Positions 6,153-6,156 of a stretch of 6,156 bases of DNA are shown here, one piece after another. The notes beneath the pieces were generated by a model. That model saw nothing but the letters and a program-made list of their open reading frames with translations. It made no database searches and was not told the origin of the DNA. How positions within the stretch are numbered: position 1 is the first letter of the stretch; each line of letters begins with the position of its first letter. This stretch comes from Bacillota bacterium. GTDB lineage: Bacteria; Bacillota; Clostridia; Lachnospirales; Cellulosilyticaceae. The position numbers and the translations under genes are program-made. Location: positions 1-6,156 of the forward strand of contig JAEYNQ010000114.1 in the NCBI GenBank assembly GCA_023412455.1. The letters are read 5' to 3'.

Positions 6153-6156
6153 TACA

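Larger units (their letters stand above)
5763..6156. other. AT-rich divergent intergenic region
   Basis: This 394-base stretch separates the minus-strand FliB-like gene from a plus-strand gene starting beyond the right edge. It is strikingly AT-rich, with many T and A runs, and strongly purine-skewed on the minus strand between about 5763 and 5880. It holds candidate promoters in both directions, a possible short leader frame on the minus strand (5879-5808), a 5-bp hairpin GGAAG/CTTCC (6100-6104 with 6114-6118), and the ribosome binding site at its right end. I see no tRNA, riboswitch, long inverted repeat or credible full gene in it. Confidence 0.7.

Noticed and set aside
1..6156. Mobile element, CRISPR array, restriction system or other multi-gene novel system
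   Set aside because: There are no spaced direct repeats, terminal inverted repeats, transposase or nuclease motifs. Apart from the uncertain TPR N-terminal domain, the genes are ordinary chromosomal families.

Overview
The window reads as chromosomal DNA from a low-GC, anaerobic-type Firmicute, most likely class Clostridia and perhaps near Lachnospirales/Cellulosilyticum. This rests on AT-rich spacers, strong AGGAGG-type ribosome binding sites, a clostridial-style hflK/hflC pair (absent from Bacillus subtilis), the QueH rather than QueG type of epoxyqueuosine reductase, and a FliB-family protein. The taxon is an inference from gene content and base composition; no database search was possible.

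Layout. The left edge (1-494, + strand) holds the C-terminal half of a PLP-dependent class I/II aminotransferase cut by the window; the codon of its expected catalytic lysine straddles base 1. It converges on a block of minus-strand genes, with a 15-bp stem terminator at 532-578 between them. In transcription order (right to left) the minus-strand genes are: a FliB-family lysine-N-methylase (5762-4599, GTG start); a 170-nt spacer containing a possible 38-codon ORF (4541-4425) that ends in an ATGA overlap with the next gene; a protein with an uncharacterised N-terminal domain and four TPR repeats (4428-3439); queH (3426-2758); then hflK (2683-1631) and hflC (1634-702), which share an ATGA overlap. 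A good sigma-A-like promoter for hflKC is embedded in the 3' end of queH. The right 394 bases (5763-6156) are a very AT-rich divergent intergenic region. It ends in a GGAGG ribosome binding site for a plus-strand gene whose start codon lies just beyond the window.

How the genes work together. HflK and HflC form the membrane SPFH complex that, in E. coli, surrounds and modulates the FtsH protease. QueH makes the last step of queuosine formation on tRNA. The FliB-family enzyme would methylate lysines, classically on flagellin. The TPR protein is of unknown role. They look like a housekeeping cluster of co-oriented genes, probably with more than one transcript, rather than one pathway.

I see no mobile element, tRNA, rRNA, CRISPR array or recognisable riboswitch. 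The most interesting items are the unannotated small ORF coupled to the TPR gene, the N-terminal domain of the TPR protein, the FliB-like enzyme without flagellar neighbours, and a two-frame coding-like leader just upstream of it.
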